From contig NZ_LFME01000003.1 in assembly GCF_001043115.1 (NCBI RefSeq), positions 173,874 to 237,873 of the forward strand: 64,000 bases of DNA. Reading direction: 5' to 3'. A program made the position numbers and the translations under genes. This stretch comes from Xanthomonas sp. NCPPB 1128 (GTDB taxonomy: Bacteria; Pseudomonadota; Gammaproteobacteria; Xanthomonadales; Xanthomonadaceae). Under the pieces are notes generated by a model. It saw nothing but the letters and a program-made list of their open reading frames with translations, was not told the origin of the DNA and ran no database searches. Each line of letters starts with the position of its first letter. Within the stretch, counting starts at the first letter, position 1. This document shows, piece by piece, positions 1-9,648 of the stretch.

Positions 1-3
1 CCC

Positions 4-32
4 CACTGTGGGAGGGACTTCAGTCCCGACGC
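4..32. repeat. REP-like repeat, single arm
   Basis: The stretch tgtgggagggacttcagtcc followed by cgacgc matches, in reverse complement, the repeats at 32614–32640 and 46904–46930. Only one arm is present here; no matching second arm follows in the window. It resembles the REP sequences scattered through Xanthomonadaceae genomes. No gene overlaps it. Confidence 0.6.
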
Positions 33-105
33 ATTGGCGGTGACAGACCGCAGCTCTCAATGGATTGCCGAAAAGCCACGCACCCGACACTGCGGCAGCC
101 GCACC

Positions 106-149
106 CTCATCCGGCGCTGCGCGCCACCTTCTCCCGGAGGGAGAAGGGA
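106..149. repeat. Fragment of the 'cttctcccg…gggagaagg' intergenic repeat
   Basis: The sequence ctcatccggcgctgcgcgcc followed by accttctcccggagggagaagg is a diverged single copy of the module found in tandem at 31281–31709. It contains the self-complementary block cttctcccggagggagaag. It lies just past the 3' end of the minus-strand lytic transglycosylase, so the hairpin could also help end its transcript. Confidence 0.6.
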
Positions 150-159
150 TGGAGTGCTG

Positions 160-1758
160 CTACTTCTCGCAGCCGGTCAATTTCAGCGACTGGCCCGGCT
201 TCAATGCATAGCCCGGGGCGCGCAGACCGTTGGCCTTGGCCAGCTCCTTCAGGTCGCAGTCGTGGCGGTCGGAAATCCGGCCCAGGGTGTCACCCTTGGC
301 CACGCGGTAGTTGCGCACCTGCTTCTGCTTGGGCTTGGCGGGCGCGGGACGACCGGTGGCCACCGTGGTCGGCACGCCGGCGACCGGGCTGACGTCGCCC
401 ACCGCCACATTGCCGGTCAGGTCGGTGGCCGGCGCCGGGCTGCTGCTACGCACCGCGGCAGTGACGTCGGCGGTGATCAGTGCACGGGCCAGGTCGGCGC
501 GCGGGCCGCTGACGCAGTAGCGGTTGTACAGGCCGACGATCTTGGTGGTGGCGTTGATGGTCACCCCGGCCGGGATCCAGCCGTCCGGCTCGTAGCGCGG
601 ATTGAGGTTGCGCAGCGCGCGCATGTAGCCGTCGCGGGTGCCGTCGCTGCCCAGGCAGATGGTCAGTTCGTAGATGGTGGTGGACTTGGCCAGGCGCAGC
701 GTGGCCGGCTGCGCATTGATCTTGGGGAAGGCCACGCCGTACTGCTGCGGGTGCAGGAAGATCCACGCCGCGGCGATCACCATCGGCACGTAGTCCTTGG
801 TCTCGGCCGGGAACTGGTTGTACACCGATGCGTCCCAGAAGCTGCGGCCGGGCATCTGGTTGAACACGCGCGCGGCGCGACCTTCGCCGCCGTTGTAGCC
901 GGCCAGGGCCAGTTCCACGCTGCGGTTGAGTTCGGCCATGCGCTCGTTGATGTAGACCGCGCTGGCCTCGGCGGCGCTGCGCGCGTCGTAGCGGGTATCG
1001 AAGCCGGTGCCGTCCGGGCCCAGGCCGAAGCGGCGTCCGGTGGCCGGCATGAACTGCATCAGCCCGGCGGCGCCCACCCGCGAATTGGCGTGCACGCGAC
1101 CGTTGGATTCCTTGGCGATGATGCCGAACAGCAGCGCTTCCGGCAGGCCGCGCTTCTCCCACTCCGGCCACATGACCGCGCGCAGGTTCTGGTAGTTCTC
1201 GTAGCTGCTCATCAGCGCCGGGCGCATGTCGGTGAGCCAGCGACGAATGCCGGCCTGCACCGCCGGGTTGTACTCCACCATCGAATCGAAGGCGTGGCGC
1301 TTGTCGTTGAGCAGGCGCGCCGCGCGCGCAGCTTCCGGCACGTCGGCGGCGAGCGGGCTGATGTGGTCGGGGTCGGCCTGCAGAGGCGCGGAATCGTCGT
1401 CGGCGGCATCGGTGTCGCTGGCCTGGCCCTGCGCGTCGGCCTTGGCCTTGAGCAGGCGCTTGTACGCGCCCAGGTAGGTGCCCACCTCGCAACCGCGCTG
1501 CTTGATGCAGGCCTGGATCACGTCCTCGATGTCCTCCAGCGCGGCGTCGCTTTCCTGGGTGCCCTTGGGGTCGCTGTTGCCGACCAGCACCATGGCGTCG
1601 TTGTAGCGCTTCTCGGCGGCGGCCAGGCGCTGGTCGAGGACGGCGATGGCGGCCTGGTCGCGGGCGGACACGCGGGCTTGGGCGGCAGGAGCGGTGCAGG
1701 TCAGCGCCACGGCAGCCGCGACGGGCCACGCGTGGGTGAAGCGGAACGGAAGGGGCAT
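160..1758 (-). CDS. LysM-containing lytic transglycosylase (SLT/MltD-like)
   Basis: Predicted periplasmic murein lytic transglycosylase of 532 aa. The start at 1758 gives a signal-peptide-like N-terminus (residues 1–28, ending AAQA). The SLT domain, about residues 205–320, shows the catalytic-Glu motif AKESNG (E217), GLMQFMP (233–239) and AGYNGG (286–291). A single C-terminal LysM module (about 480–530, with YRVAKGDTL and LKPGQSL) should bind peptidoglycan. The architecture is SLT then one LysM, whereas E. coli MltD carries two LysM modules and a lipobox that is absent here. The open frame continues upstream to 1968, but that extension is Arg/Gly-rich and does not look like protein. It is transcribed divergently from the HerA-like gene. 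Confidence 0.9.
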   Translation of the reverse strand: MPLPFRFTHAWPVAAAVALTCTAPAAQARVSARDQAAIAVLDQRLAAAEKRYNDAMVLVGNSDPKGTQESDAALEDIEDVIQACIKQRGCEVGTYLGAYKRLLKAKADAQGQASDTDAADDDSAPLQADPDHISPLAADVPEAARAARLLNDKRHAFDSMVEYNPAVQAGIRRWLTDMRPALMSSYENYQNLRAVMWPEWEKRGLPEALLFGIIAKESNGRVHANSRVGAAGLMQFMPATGRRFGLGPDGTGFDTRYDARSAAEASAVYINERMAELNRSVELALAGYNGGEGRAARVFNQMPGRSFWDASVYNQFPAETKDYVPMVIAAAWIFLHPQQYGVAFPKINAQPATLRLAKSTTIYELTICLGSDGTRDGYMRALRNLNPRYEPDGWIPAGVTINATTKIVGLYNRYCVSGPRADLARALITADVTAAVRSSSPAPATDLTGNVAVGDVSPVAGVPTTVATGRPAPAKPKQKQVRNYRVAKGDTLGRISDRHDCDLKELAKANGLRAPGYALKPGQSLKLTGCEK

Positions 1759-2085
1759 GGTGGGACGCGGCGACGGAAAGGCCGCAGGGTAGCCCCCGCC
1801 GTCGCATCGCGGCAAGGTCGCCGCGGCCAGGGTCCGGCCCGCGGCGGGCCAGGGTTCATGGCCGACGGCCATCCCGCGCCGCAACACGAGTACCGCGCGC
1901 TGGCTCTCGGGCCAGCCGATGTAGCGCGCCGCGCCGCCGCCACACCGGCGAACGGCCAAACCACGCAAAGACCGCGTTTGGCGGACTGCGCCGGTGCAGG
2001 GCGGCGCGAGGCGCCTGGGGCACTCGCACGCGTTCGCCCTGTCGCGGACGTTCTAGAATCCAGGCATCTCATTGCGGACCCCGAT
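1759..2085. other. Divergent intergenic region
   Basis: This is the spacer between the divergent lytic transglycosylase and HerA-like genes. It must carry both promoters, but no consensus pair stands out by eye. Open frames crossing it have shadow-like composition. I see no RNA gene or repeat. Confidence 0.5.
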
Positions 2086-3591
2086 ATGGACCCGATCCTG
2101 CTAGGCAAAGGCGTGACCGACGACATCGCGGTGCTGCTGCAACCGCGGCTGGGGAACCGCCACGGCCTGGTCGCCGGCGCCACCGGCACCGGCAAGACCG
2201 TGACCTTGATGACCCTGGCCGAAGGCTTTTCGCGGATCGGCGTGCCGGTGTTCCTGGCCGACGTCAAGGGCGACGTGGCCGGCCTGGCGATGCCCGGCGA
2301 CGGCAGCGAGAAGGTGCTGCAGCGCGCCCGGGAGATCGGCGTGGCCGACTATGCCCCGGCCGCCAACCCGGTGCTGTTCTGGGATCTGTACGGCCAGCTC
2401 GGCCATCCGGTACGTACCACTGTCAGCGAGATGGGCCCCACCCTGCTGGCGCGCGTGCTGGAACTCAACGACACCCAGGCCGGCGTGCTCGACATCGTGT
2501 TCAAGCTGGCCGACGACCGCGGCCTGCTGCTGCTCGACCTGGACGATCTGCGCGCGCTGCTGACGCTGGTGGTGGAAGAACGCAAGGACATTTCCACCGA
2601 ATACGGCCTGGTCAGCGCGCCGTCGGTGGCGGCGATCCAGCGCGCGCTGCTGCGCCTGGCCCAGGACGGCGGCGAAGGCTTCTTCGGCGAACCGGCGCTG
2701 GACCTGGCCGAGCTGATGCGGGTGGATCACGACGGCCGCGGCGTGATCGGCATCCTCGCCGCCGCGCAACTGGTGCTCAAGCCACGGCTGTACTCGACCT
2801 TCCTGCTGTGGCTGCTGTCGGAACTGTTCGAACGGCTGCCGGAAGTGGGCGACCTGGACAAGCCCAAGCTGGTGTTCGTGTTCGACGAGGCGCACCTGCT
2901 GTTCGACGATGCGCCGCCGGCGCTGGTGCAGCGCATCGAGCAGGTGGTGCGGCTGATCCGCTCCAAGGGCGTGGGCGTGTACTTCTGCTCGCAGTTCCCG
3001 GACGACGTGCCCGACAGCATCCTCGGCCAACTCGGCAACCGCGTGCAGCACGCGCTGCGTGCCTATACGCCACGCGACCAGAAGGCGGTGCGTACCGCCG
3101 CCGAGACCTTCGTGGCCAATCCCAAGCTGGACGTGGCCAAGGCCATTTCCCAGCTCGGCACCGGCGAGGCGCTGGTGTCCACGCTGCAGGACAAGGGCGT
3201 ACCTTCGCCGGTGCAGCAGACCCTGATCGCACCGCCGCGCTGCCGCATGGGCGCGATTTCCGACGCCGAGCGCGCGCAGGTACGCGCCGGCAGCCCGGTC
3301 GGCACGCGCTACGACACCCCGGTCAACCGCGAATCGGCGGCAGAACTGCTGGCGCGCCGGGTCGAGCAGAGCACCGACCGCAGCGCCGCGCCGCCGGCGC
3401 GCACCCGCGAACAGGACGAGGCGCAGGACAGCGGCTTCGGCCAGGCGGTCAAGGACGCGGTGTTCGGTACCAAGCGCCGCCAGGGCATGCTGGAGGCGAT
3501 GGCCAAGCAGACCTCGCGCACCATCGGCAATCGCATCGGCCAGCAGATCGTACGCGGCATCTTCGGCAGCATCTTCGGCGGCAAGCGCTGA
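2086..3591 (+). CDS. HerA-like ATPase (DUF853 family)
   Basis: A 501-aa P-loop ATPase of the DUF853/HerA-like family, related to FtsK/HerA DNA-translocating motors. Walker A is GATGTGKT at residues 31–38 and Walker B is VFVFDEAH with D267 and E268. After the ATPase core the C-terminal ~100 residues are polar and then Gly/Ile-rich (GIFGSIFGGKR), as in family members. The ATG at 2086 is chosen because family similarity begins with MDPILLGKG; the frame is open far upstream but that part is antisense to the transglycosylase. The physiological role of bacterial DUF853 proteins is poorly defined, and there is no NurA-like nuclease partner nearby, so a DNA-end-processing role is not supported by context. 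Confidence 0.9.
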   Translation: MDPILLGKGVTDDIAVLLQPRLGNRHGLVAGATGTGKTVTLMTLAEGFSRIGVPVFLADVKGDVAGLAMPGDGSEKVLQRAREIGVADYAPAANPVLFWDLYGQLGHPVRTTVSEMGPTLLARVLELNDTQAGVLDIVFKLADDRGLLLLDLDDLRALLTLVVEERKDISTEYGLVSAPSVAAIQRALLRLAQDGGEGFFGEPALDLAELMRVDHDGRGVIGILAAAQLVLKPRLYSTFLLWLLSELFERLPEVGDLDKPKLVFVFDEAHLLFDDAPPALVQRIEQVVRLIRSKGVGVYFCSQFPDDVPDSILGQLGNRVQHALRAYTPRDQKAVRTAAETFVANPKLDVAKAISQLGTGEALVSTLQDKGVPSPVQQTLIAPPRCRMGAISDAERAQVRAGSPVGTRYDTPVNRESAAELLARRVEQSTDRSAAPPARTREQDEAQDSGFGQAVKDAVFGTKRRQGMLEAMAKQTSRTIGNRIGQQIVRGIFGSIFGGKR

Positions 3592-3709
3592 GCGCGGCGC
3601 GCGCAACGCCCGCGGCGGTGCCCCGGCCGTTGGCCTTCCGCAGGAATGACCTGGGGGCGCCGCCAGCAACGCGTTTTTGCCGCAACCGAACGCGATATGC
3701 GTCGCGCTT

Positions 3710-3775
3710 GTAGGAGCGGCTTCAGCCGCGACGGGCTTTCCCGGTGAAGCCCGTCGCGGCTGAAGCCGCTCCTAC
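3710..3775. repeat. REP-type palindrome, two perfect 29-nt arms
   Basis: The left arm begins gtaggagcggcttcagccgc (3710–3738) and the right arm (3747–3775) is its exact reverse complement, separated by the 8-nt loop tcccggtg. It lies between the convergent HerA-like and NudK genes. It has the form of a REP/BIME unit of Xanthomonads and could also act as a bidirectional terminator hairpin. Confidence 0.85.
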
Positions 3776-3803
3776 GGCATCTCTGCATCCGACAGCGCCA
3801 GCG

Positions 3804-4406
3804 CTATCCCAGCAGCCCGTGCAGCTTGGCGTACTGCAACAGCATGATGGTCTTGGAGTCGGCGATCTCGCCGGTGTCGATCATCGCCAGCGCGGCATCG
3901 AGCGCCAGCTCCAGCACCTCGATCTCCTCGCCTTCGGCAGCCACACCGCCGCCGGCGCCGACCTTGTCGCGGTCCACGTACTCGCCCACGAAGAAGTACA
4001 ACCGCTCGGTCACCGAGCCCGGACTCATGAACGCCTCGAACACCTTGCGCACGTTCTCGATCCGGTAGCCGGTCTCCTCTTCGGTCTCCTTGCGGATGCA
4101 GGTCTCCGCATCGTGGCGATCGAGCAGGCCGGCGCAGGCCTCGATCAGCATGCCGTCGGGGTTGCCATTGAGCAGGGTCGGCAAGCGGAACTGGCGGGTC
4201 AGCATCACCGTGCCCTTGGCGCGGCTGTACAGCAGGATGGTCGCGCCATTGCCGCGGTCGTAGGCCTCGCGGGTGAGCGCCTGCCAGCTGCCGTCGTGGC
4301 GCTGGAAATCGAAACTGACCTTGCGCAGCACGTACCAGTTGTCCGACAGCACTTCGATGTGGGTGACGCGCACGCGCGGATTGCCGGAAACGAAGGAAGG
4401 ATCCAA
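3804..4406 (-). CDS. nudK: NudK-like Nudix hydrolase (GDP-mannose pyrophosphatase type)
   Basis: A Nudix hydrolase of 200 aa closely resembling E. coli NudK, which hydrolyses GDP-mannose and related nucleotide sugars. Shared signatures include the N-terminal [20 protein letters not shown] (49–60), the Nudix region CAGLLD…[10 protein letters not shown] (91–114), MSPGSVTE and AGGGV. I place the start at a TTG (4404–4406) because GGAG lies 6 nt upstream and the predicted length matches the family; no ATG lies close by, and the frame continuing to 4640 is unlike the family. If the TTG is wrong, a nearby GTG or an upstream TTG is the alternative. Convergent with the HerA-like gene. Confidence 0.87.
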   Translation of the reverse strand: MDPSFVSGNPRVRVTHIEVLSDNWYVLRKVSFDFQRHDGSWQALTREAYDRGNGATILLYSRAKGTVMLTRQFRLPTLLNGNPDGMLIEACAGLLDRHDAETCIRKETEEETGYRIENVRKVFEAFMSPGSVTERLYFFVGEYVDRDKVGAGGGVAAEGEEIEVLELALDAALAMIDTGEIADSKTIMLLQYAKLHGLLG

Positions 4407-4668
4407 GCGAAACTCCAAGGGGTGAGGGGCACGGCAGGCGGCAGGCGCGGCGTCCGCCACACTCCCCCGTCGTTCGGCCGCGCAGTGTAGCCAGCGCACG
4501 CACGGACGCAGCGGCACAGGTTGCGCTTTGCGCAGCCGACCACACTCCCTCGACGCCGCCGTCCCTTGGTGCCGCCGTCCGCATCGCGCAGCCGCCCCAG
4601 CCAGCCTCCTGATTGCGCGCGACGCAGCCGACCCGCACAATCGTCACACTTCGTAGACAGGGGGCGTC

Positions 4669-5949
4669 ATGGAAGACCGTCGTCGCGTGGGCGCAAGTCG
4701 CACACACCGCAGCACACCCGAACCGTTCTGGGCGCGCACCCGCGCCATCGCGCTGTATCCGCTGCGCGGCGGCGCGCTATACGCGTTGATCGCGCTGACC
4801 CTGTGCAGCCTGCTGGGCATGCTGCCCGGCATCGGCTGGATCCTGGGCATCGTCACCACCCTGGCAATCTACAAATACGCCTTCGAGATCCTGCGGCACA
4901 CCGCCGACGGCTACCTGGACGCGCCGGAACGCGGGTTCGACATCGGCGACGGCGTGGTCGTGCGGCTGCTGGCCATGATGATCCTGCTCGGCGTGGCGGT
5001 GTTCGCTGCGCTGCTGCTGGCCGGGCCGGTCGGCGGCCTGCTGATGCTGCTGGCGGTGGTGCTGCTGCAACCGGGCATCCTGATTTCCCTGGCGATGGAC
5101 GGCAGCCTGCGCCGCGCGCTGAACCCCGCCGTGTCGATCGGCCTGGCGCTGCGCATCGGTTGGCCGTACCTGGCCGCGTTCGGCCTGCTGTTCGTGATCC
5201 AGGCCAGCGCGCTGGGCGCCGCCGCCTGGCTGCAGCGCGTCCTGCCGCCGCTGGTCGCCGACCTGGCCGTCACCGTGGTGACGATCTGGGGCCTGTTCGC
5301 CGCCTTCCACCTGATGGGCTATCTGGTCTACCAGTATCACGCCGTGCTGGGCTACGAACCGGCCGCCGACGCAGCGAGCGGCTTCGCCCGCCACGACCCG
5401 GACCAGCGCGTGCTCGACGAGGCCGAACAGCTGGTGCGCGACGGCCACACCGACGACGCGCTGCAGGTGCTGCGCAGCGAAGTGCGCACCCGCGCGGTGA
5501 GCCTGGGCGTGCACGAGCTGTACCAACGCCTGTTGCGCGGCAGTGCGCGCCACGACGAACGCCGCGAACATACCCGCCAGTACATGCACCGGCTCCTGCA
5601 GGAAAAGCAGGAACGGCGTGCGCTGGCCCTGCAGCGCGAGGCACTGGATGCCGATCCCGACTTCGCGCCGCTGCTGCCGGAACAGGCCACGTTGTTGGCC
5701 GAACGCGCGCAACTGGCGGGCCAGTTCCGGCTCGCCGCCGACGGCCTGCAGGCCGCGCTGCGCGCCTGGCCGAAGGCACCGGAACACAGTACCTGGTCGC
5801 TGCAGGCCGCCTTGCTGCTGGCAGAACGCTTCGGCGAGGACGCGCAGGCGCACGACCTGTTGGAGGACGCGCTGAGCCGCTGCGACGACGAGGTGCAACG
5901 CGGCAAGCTGCAGGCAGCGTTGCGCGCGGTGACGATCACGCCGGTCTAG
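4669..5949 (+). CDS. Multi-pass membrane protein with TPR-like soluble C-terminus
   Basis: A 426-aa protein with an N-terminal membrane half: hydrophobic segments near residues 35–70, 100–145, 160–185 and 195–220. A charged, helical C-terminal half (about 235–420) is rich in Ala, Leu and Glu in repeating pairs of helices (for example LDEAEQLVRDGHTDDALQVL), which suggests tetratricopeptide-like repeats. The membrane half recalls DUF4013-type proteins. I do not recognise a characterised function. Inner-membrane location with a cytoplasmic helical scaffold is inferred. It converges with the rhomboid gene downstream. Confidence 0.75.
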   Translation: MEDRRRVGASRTHRSTPEPFWARTRAIALYPLRGGALYALIALTLCSLLGMLPGIGWILGIVTTLAIYKYAFEILRHTADGYLDAPERGFDIGDGVVVRLLAMMILLGVAVFAALLLAGPVGGLLMLLAVVLLQPGILISLAMDGSLRRALNPAVSIGLALRIGWPYLAAFGLLFVIQASALGAAAWLQRVLPPLVADLAVTVVTIWGLFAAFHLMGYLVYQYHAVLGYEPAADAASGFARHDPDQRVLDEAEQLVRDGHTDDALQVLRSEVRTRAVSLGVHELYQRLLRGSARHDERREHTRQYMHRLLQEKQERRALALQREALDADPDFAPLLPEQATLLAERAQLAGQFRLAADGLQAALRAWPKAPEHSTWSLQAALLLAERFGEDAQAHDLLEDALSRCDDEVQRGKLQAALRAVTITPV

Positions 5950-5950
5950 C

Positions 5951-5970
5951 GCGCGCCCTGCACGGCGCGC
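5951..5970. terminator. GC-rich hairpin between convergent genes
   Basis: GCGCGCC and GGCGCGC form a perfect 7-bp stem with a 6-nt loop directly after the stop codon of the membrane/TPR-like gene and before the convergent rhomboid stop codon. There is no T-run, so intrinsic termination is uncertain. Confidence 0.4.
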
Positions 5971-6003
5971 GACACGGGACACTCCGCGCGCCAGGCAGCG
6001 CGC

Positions 6004-7443
6004 TCAGGCGTTGGCGAGCAGGAACCGCGCCTTGTCCGCCTGCGGCAGATCCGGATAGCGCACGATCAGTGCCTCCAGCACGCGCCGCCACTCCGCCATG
6101 GCCTGGCGTTCGCCATGACCCAGTGCGAGCCGGAACCAGGCCTGCGCCTGCTGCTCGCGCGACGAGTCCGCATCCTGCGCCAGCAGTGTCTCCGCCTCGA
6201 CCAGCAAGCCCAGCGCCATCCAGCGCGCGAACAACGCCGTGCGCGTCGGCACATCCACGTCGCCGGCCGCTTGCAACACGGCGGCCTGCTGCCGCGCCTC
6301 GTGCACGGACGGCGCCGACAGGCGCAACAGCTCCAGCGCCCGCGCCTGTGCCGATGCGGCGTGGCCGGCATTGGCCGCCAGGCGATAGCGCGCCAGCGCC
6401 ACATCGAAGCGCTGCGGCGCTTCCGTGGCCAACGCGTCCAGCAGCGCGCCGGCCTGGACGTGTTCCATCCGCCCCAAATGCGCCTGCGCGCGCTCCCAGC
6501 GATCGTCGGCCGGTGCGTCGCTCTCGTCGCGCAGGAAGGCCTCGCGGGTCTGTCCGGCCGCCACCAGCACGGCACCGAGCAGCGCGCCGATCACCAGGCC
6601 GCCGGCATGCGCATCGAAGCCGATGCCGGCATCGCCGTTGAACAGCAGGTTGTAAATTTCCCAGCCCAGCCACAGCGGCAGCAGCACGATGGCCGGCGCG
6701 CGCACGTAGTCGAACAGCACCGCCACCCAATAGAAGAAGCGCACCGGTCGCCGCCCCCAGACCACGCAGAACGCGCCCATCAGCGCGGCGATGGCGCCGG
6801 ACGCGCCGAGACCGGCGCCGGCCTCGCCCCAGCGCCACCACAGGCTCACCGCGCTGGCGCCGAACGCACCGAGCAGGTACACCGCCAGGAACCGCCAGCC
6901 GCCGATCGCGCCTTCCAGCAGCGTACCCAGCGCCAGCAGGAACAGCATGTTGCCGATCAGGTGCATGGCGTCGGCATGCAGGAACGCCGCCGTGAGCATG
7001 CGTAGCGGCGCCCATTCCGAGCTGCGCTGCACATGGCGCAGGGTGAACACGCGCTGCAACAGCACGTCATAGTGCGCGCGCAACGGCGCCCAAGCCTGTT
7101 GCGCGTCGGCATCCGCGAACAGCGTGCCACTGCGCAGGGCCTGCACGAAGCGCACGTCGTGCACGGTGGCGGCGCCGACGAAGGCCGACCGCTCCGCTGC
7201 CGGTACCTGCTGCAACTGCGCGAGCCGCTCGCGCTGGCCGCGTCGTTCCAGGTAGCGCGCATAGGCCGGCGCCTCCAGCGCGCCGAGCCCGGAGTCCAGG
7301 TAGTAGCGCTGCGCCTGCCGCAGCGGCGCCGCGTCGTGGCGCTGCCAGCCCGCATAGACCGCGATGTTGAGCAGGATCAGCAGCAGCGTGACCAGCGGGA
7401 GGTTGTCCCGCGACAGCGGTTTGTGCAGCGGCAGGATCAGCAT
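6004..7443 (-). CDS. Rhomboid-family serine protease with TPR-like tail
   Basis: An intramembrane serine protease candidate of 479 aa. The GASG motif gives catalytic S215, and H279 in GFDAHAGG supplies the dyad histidine; [11 protein letters not shown] (156–166) matches the conserved His/Asn element of transmembrane helix 2. About 120 residues separate the first helix from the rhomboid core, longer than in minimal rhomboids. The C-terminal ~180 residues are soluble and helical, TPR-like by appearance. The start at 7443 gives [10 protein letters not shown]; the frame continues upstream without family character. It faces greB divergently. Substrate unknown. A second, minimal rhomboid lies at 31770–32426. 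Confidence 0.87.
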   Translation of the reverse strand: MLILPLHKPLSRDNLPLVTLLLILLNIAVYAGWQRHDAAPLRQAQRYYLDSGLGALEAPAYARYLERRGQRERLAQLQQVPAAERSAFVGAATVHDVRFVQALRSGTLFADADAQQAWAPLRAHYDVLLQRVFTLRHVQRSSEWAPLRMLTAAFLHADAMHLIGNMLFLLALGTLLEGAIGGWRFLAVYLLGAFGASAVSLWWRWGEAGAGLGASGAIAALMGAFCVVWGRRPVRFFYWVAVLFDYVRAPAIVLLPLWLGWEIYNLLFNGDAGIGFDAHAGGLVIGALLGAVLVAAGQTREAFLRDESDAPADDRWERAQAHLGRMEHVQAGALLDALATEAPQRFDVALARYRLAANAGHAASAQARALELLRLSAPSVHEARQQAAVLQAAGDVDVPTRTALFARWMALGLLVEAETLLAQDADSSREQQAQAWFRLALGHGERQAMAEWRRVLEALIVRYPDLPQADKARFLLANA

Positions 7444-7551
7444 CGAGCGACGTCCATGTGCGGGGCGGCGCCAGCTTCGGCCATCGCCTGCGGGTGCGCA
7501 AGGCGCAGGCACGCGCTAGCATCGCCACCCCGCTCCACCGCAGTCGCACCG

Positions 7552-8058
7552 ATGAGCCGCTGGCGTCCCCCTGCCGAGAAAAGCACCGCCCTGATCACCC
7601 CGGAAGGCCATGCCCGGCTCAAGGCCGAACTGGAGGACCTGTGGCGGGTGCGCCGCCCCGAGGTGGTCAAGGCGCTCGCCGCGGCCGCGGCCGAGGGCGA
7701 CCGCTCGGAGAACGCCGAGTACACCTACCGCAAGAAGCAACTGGGCGAGATCGACCGCCGCGTGCGCTACCTGAGCAAGCGCCTGGAGGCGCTGCGCGTG
7801 GTCGCCGAGGCCCCGTCCGACCCGCAGGCGGTGTTCTTCGGCGCGCACATCGAACTGGAGGATGCCGACAGCGGCGAACTGCGCCGCTACCGCATCGTCG
7901 GCCCGGACGAGACCGATGCGGCGCGCGGCTGGATCAGCATCGATTCGCCGCTGGCGCGGGCGCTGCTGAAGAAGCGCGTCGACGACGAAGTGGAAGCGAA
8001 GCTGCCCGGCGGCCGCCACAGCTTCGTGGTGGTCGCGGTGGACTACGCCGCGCCGTAA
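7552..8058 (+). CDS. greB: Transcription elongation factor GreB
   Basis: GreB-type transcript cleavage factor, 168 aa. It enters the RNA polymerase secondary channel and stimulates cleavage of backtracked RNA. The N-terminal coiled coil carries [20 protein letters not shown], with the acidic Asp/Glu tip characteristic of Gre factors; [12 protein letters not shown] continues the second helix. The C-terminal half (about 90–165) is the FKBP-like globular domain. [18 protein letters not shown] fits GreB rather than GreA. The ATG at 7552 matches the usual GreB length. Convergent with rimO. Confidence 0.93.
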   Translation: MSRWRPPAEKSTALITPEGHARLKAELEDLWRVRRPEVVKALAAAAAEGDRSENAEYTYRKKQLGEIDRRVRYLSKRLEALRVVAEAPSDPQAVFFGAHIELEDADSGELRRYRIVGPDETDAARGWISIDSPLARALLKKRVDDEVEAKLPGGRHSFVVVAVDYAAP

Positions 8059-8062
8059 GCGG

Positions 8063-8080
8063 GTGGCGCCGTGGCGCCAC
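8063..8080. terminator. Perfect 8-bp palindromic hairpin between greB and rimO
   Basis: GTGGCGCC and GGCGCCAC pair perfectly with a 2-nt spacer a few bases after the greB stop codon, in the 42-bp gap between convergent genes. It lacks a T-tract, so termination strength is unknown. Confidence 0.4.
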
Positions 8081-8100
8081 GCATGCCGTCGTCTGCGGTC

Positions 8101-9492
8101 TCAGAGCACCCGCAGGTCCAGCGGCCTTGCCGGTGTTGCCGGCGCCGGCAGCGCATCGCCGAACAGATCGTGCTCGTCGCTGTCGGTGATCTCCACCTGC
8201 ACCAGGTCGCCCGGCTTCAGCCCGCGCTCGCCGCCGTTCTGGATATGCACCAGGCCGTCGATCTCCGGCGCATCGGCCTTGGAGCGCGCCACCGCGATGC
8301 CGTCCTCCAACAGGTCGACCAGGCACTCCTGCACGCTGCCGATCTTGGCTTCCAGGCGCGCGGCGGAAATCGCCGCCTGCCGCTCCATGAAGCGCGCCAG
8401 CCGCTCCTGCTTGAGCTCCTCCGGCACTGGATCCGGCAGCGCGTTGGCGCTGGCGCCTTCCACCGGCGAATAGGCGAACGCACCGACACGGTCGAGCTGC
8501 GCTTCGTCCAGAAAATCCAGCAACTGCTCGAACTCGGCGTCGGTCTCACCGGGGAAGCCGACGATGAAGGTCGAACGCAGGGTGATCTCCGGGCACAGCG
8601 CGCGCCAGCGCTGCACGCGCTCCAGGGTGCGCTCCACCGCGCCGGGCCGCTTCATCAGCTTGAGGATGCGCGGGCTGGCGTGCTGGAACGGGATGTCCAG
8701 GTACGGCAGCAACTTGCCCTCGGCCATCAGCGGGATCACGTCGTCCACGTGCGGATACGGATACACGTAGTGCAGGCGCGCCCACGCACCCAGTTCCGAC
8801 AGACCCTCGCACAGCGCCTTCATCCGCGTCTGGTAGGCCCGACCGCGCCACTCGCGCTCGGCGTACTTCAGATCCACGCCGTAGGCCGAGGTGTCCTGCG
8901 ACACCACCAGCAACTCGCGCACCCCGCCCTTGACCAGGCGTTCGGCCTCGCGCAGCACCTCGTCGACCGGGCGCGACACCAGGTCGCCGCGCATCGACGG
9001 GATGATGCAGAAGCTGCAGCGGTGATTGCAGCCTTCGGAGATCTTCAGATAGGCGTAGTGGCGCGGGGTCAGCTTGACCCCGATGTCGTCTTCGTTGCTG
9101 CCACGACCGCGCGGCAGCAGGTCCACGAACGGATCGTGGCGCGGCGGCAACGCCGCATGCACCGCTTCCATCACGCTCTGGTAGTCCTGCGGACCGGACA
9201 CCGCCAGCACGTCCGGATAGGCCGCGCGGATCTGCTCCGAGCGCTTGCCGAGGCAGCCGGTGACGATGACCTTGCCGTTCTCGGCCATGGCCTCGCCGAT
9301 CGCCTCCATCGACTCGGCCACCGCCGAATCGATGAAACCGCAGGTGTTGACCACCACCACGTCGGCCGCGTCGTAGCTGGGCACGATCGCGTAGCCTTCC
9401 ACGCGCAGTTGGGTGAGGATGCGTTCGGAGTCGACAAGGGCCTTCGGGCAGCCGAGGCTGACGAAGCCGACTTTGGGGGTCGCGAGAGACAT
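8101..9492 (-). CDS. rimO: Ribosomal protein S12 methylthiotransferase RimO
   Basis: Radical-SAM methylthiotransferase, 463 aa, which adds a methylthio group to an aspartate of ribosomal protein S12. The N-terminal UPF0004 domain has cluster-ligand cysteines C15 (SLGCPK), C51 (NTCGF) and C80 (TGCLGKR). The radical-SAM motif CNHRCSFC gives C155, C159 and C162. A C-terminal TRAM domain (about 395–460) is present. The [13 protein letters not shown]-terminus distinguishes RimO from the tRNA enzyme MiaB. Convergent with greB and divergent from the dienelactone hydrolase gene. Confidence 0.96.
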   Translation of the reverse strand: MSLATPKVGFVSLGCPKALVDSERILTQLRVEGYAIVPSYDAADVVVVNTCGFIDSAVAESMEAIGEAMAENGKVIVTGCLGKRSEQIRAAYPDVLAVSGPQDYQSVMEAVHAALPPRHDPFVDLLPRGRGSNEDDIGVKLTPRHYAYLKISEGCNHRCSFCIIPSMRGDLVSRPVDEVLREAERLVKGGVRELLVVSQDTSAYGVDLKYAEREWRGRAYQTRMKALCEGLSELGAWARLHYVYPYPHVDDVIPLMAEGKLLPYLDIPFQHASPRILKLMKRPGAVERTLERVQRWRALCPEITLRSTFIVGFPGETDAEFEQLLDFLDEAQLDRVGAFAYSPVEGASANALPDPVPEELKQERLARFMERQAAISAARLEAKIGSVQECLVDLLEDGIAVARSKADAPEIDGLVHIQNGGERGLKPGDLVQVEITDSDEHDLFGDALPAPATPARPLDLRVL

Positions 9493-9648
9493 TGGGGCCG
9501 GGGTCCGGGGGCCTGGGAGAAAAACAGCGCGCGAAGTATACCGGGCCGGGGCCGCCGGCGCGGCGGCCGCCCGGTGTGCGCCCGCTCACCCCGGCTTAGC
9601 CCGGGCGATGGATAATCGGCCGCTTCCCCCACCCCACAGGACGCCGCA

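Noticed and set aside
34..2085. Long plus-strand extension upstream of the HerA-like gene
   Set aside because: It is antisense to the lytic transglycosylase, whose protein carries clear SLT and LysM motifs; the HerA-like family starts at MDPILLGKG.
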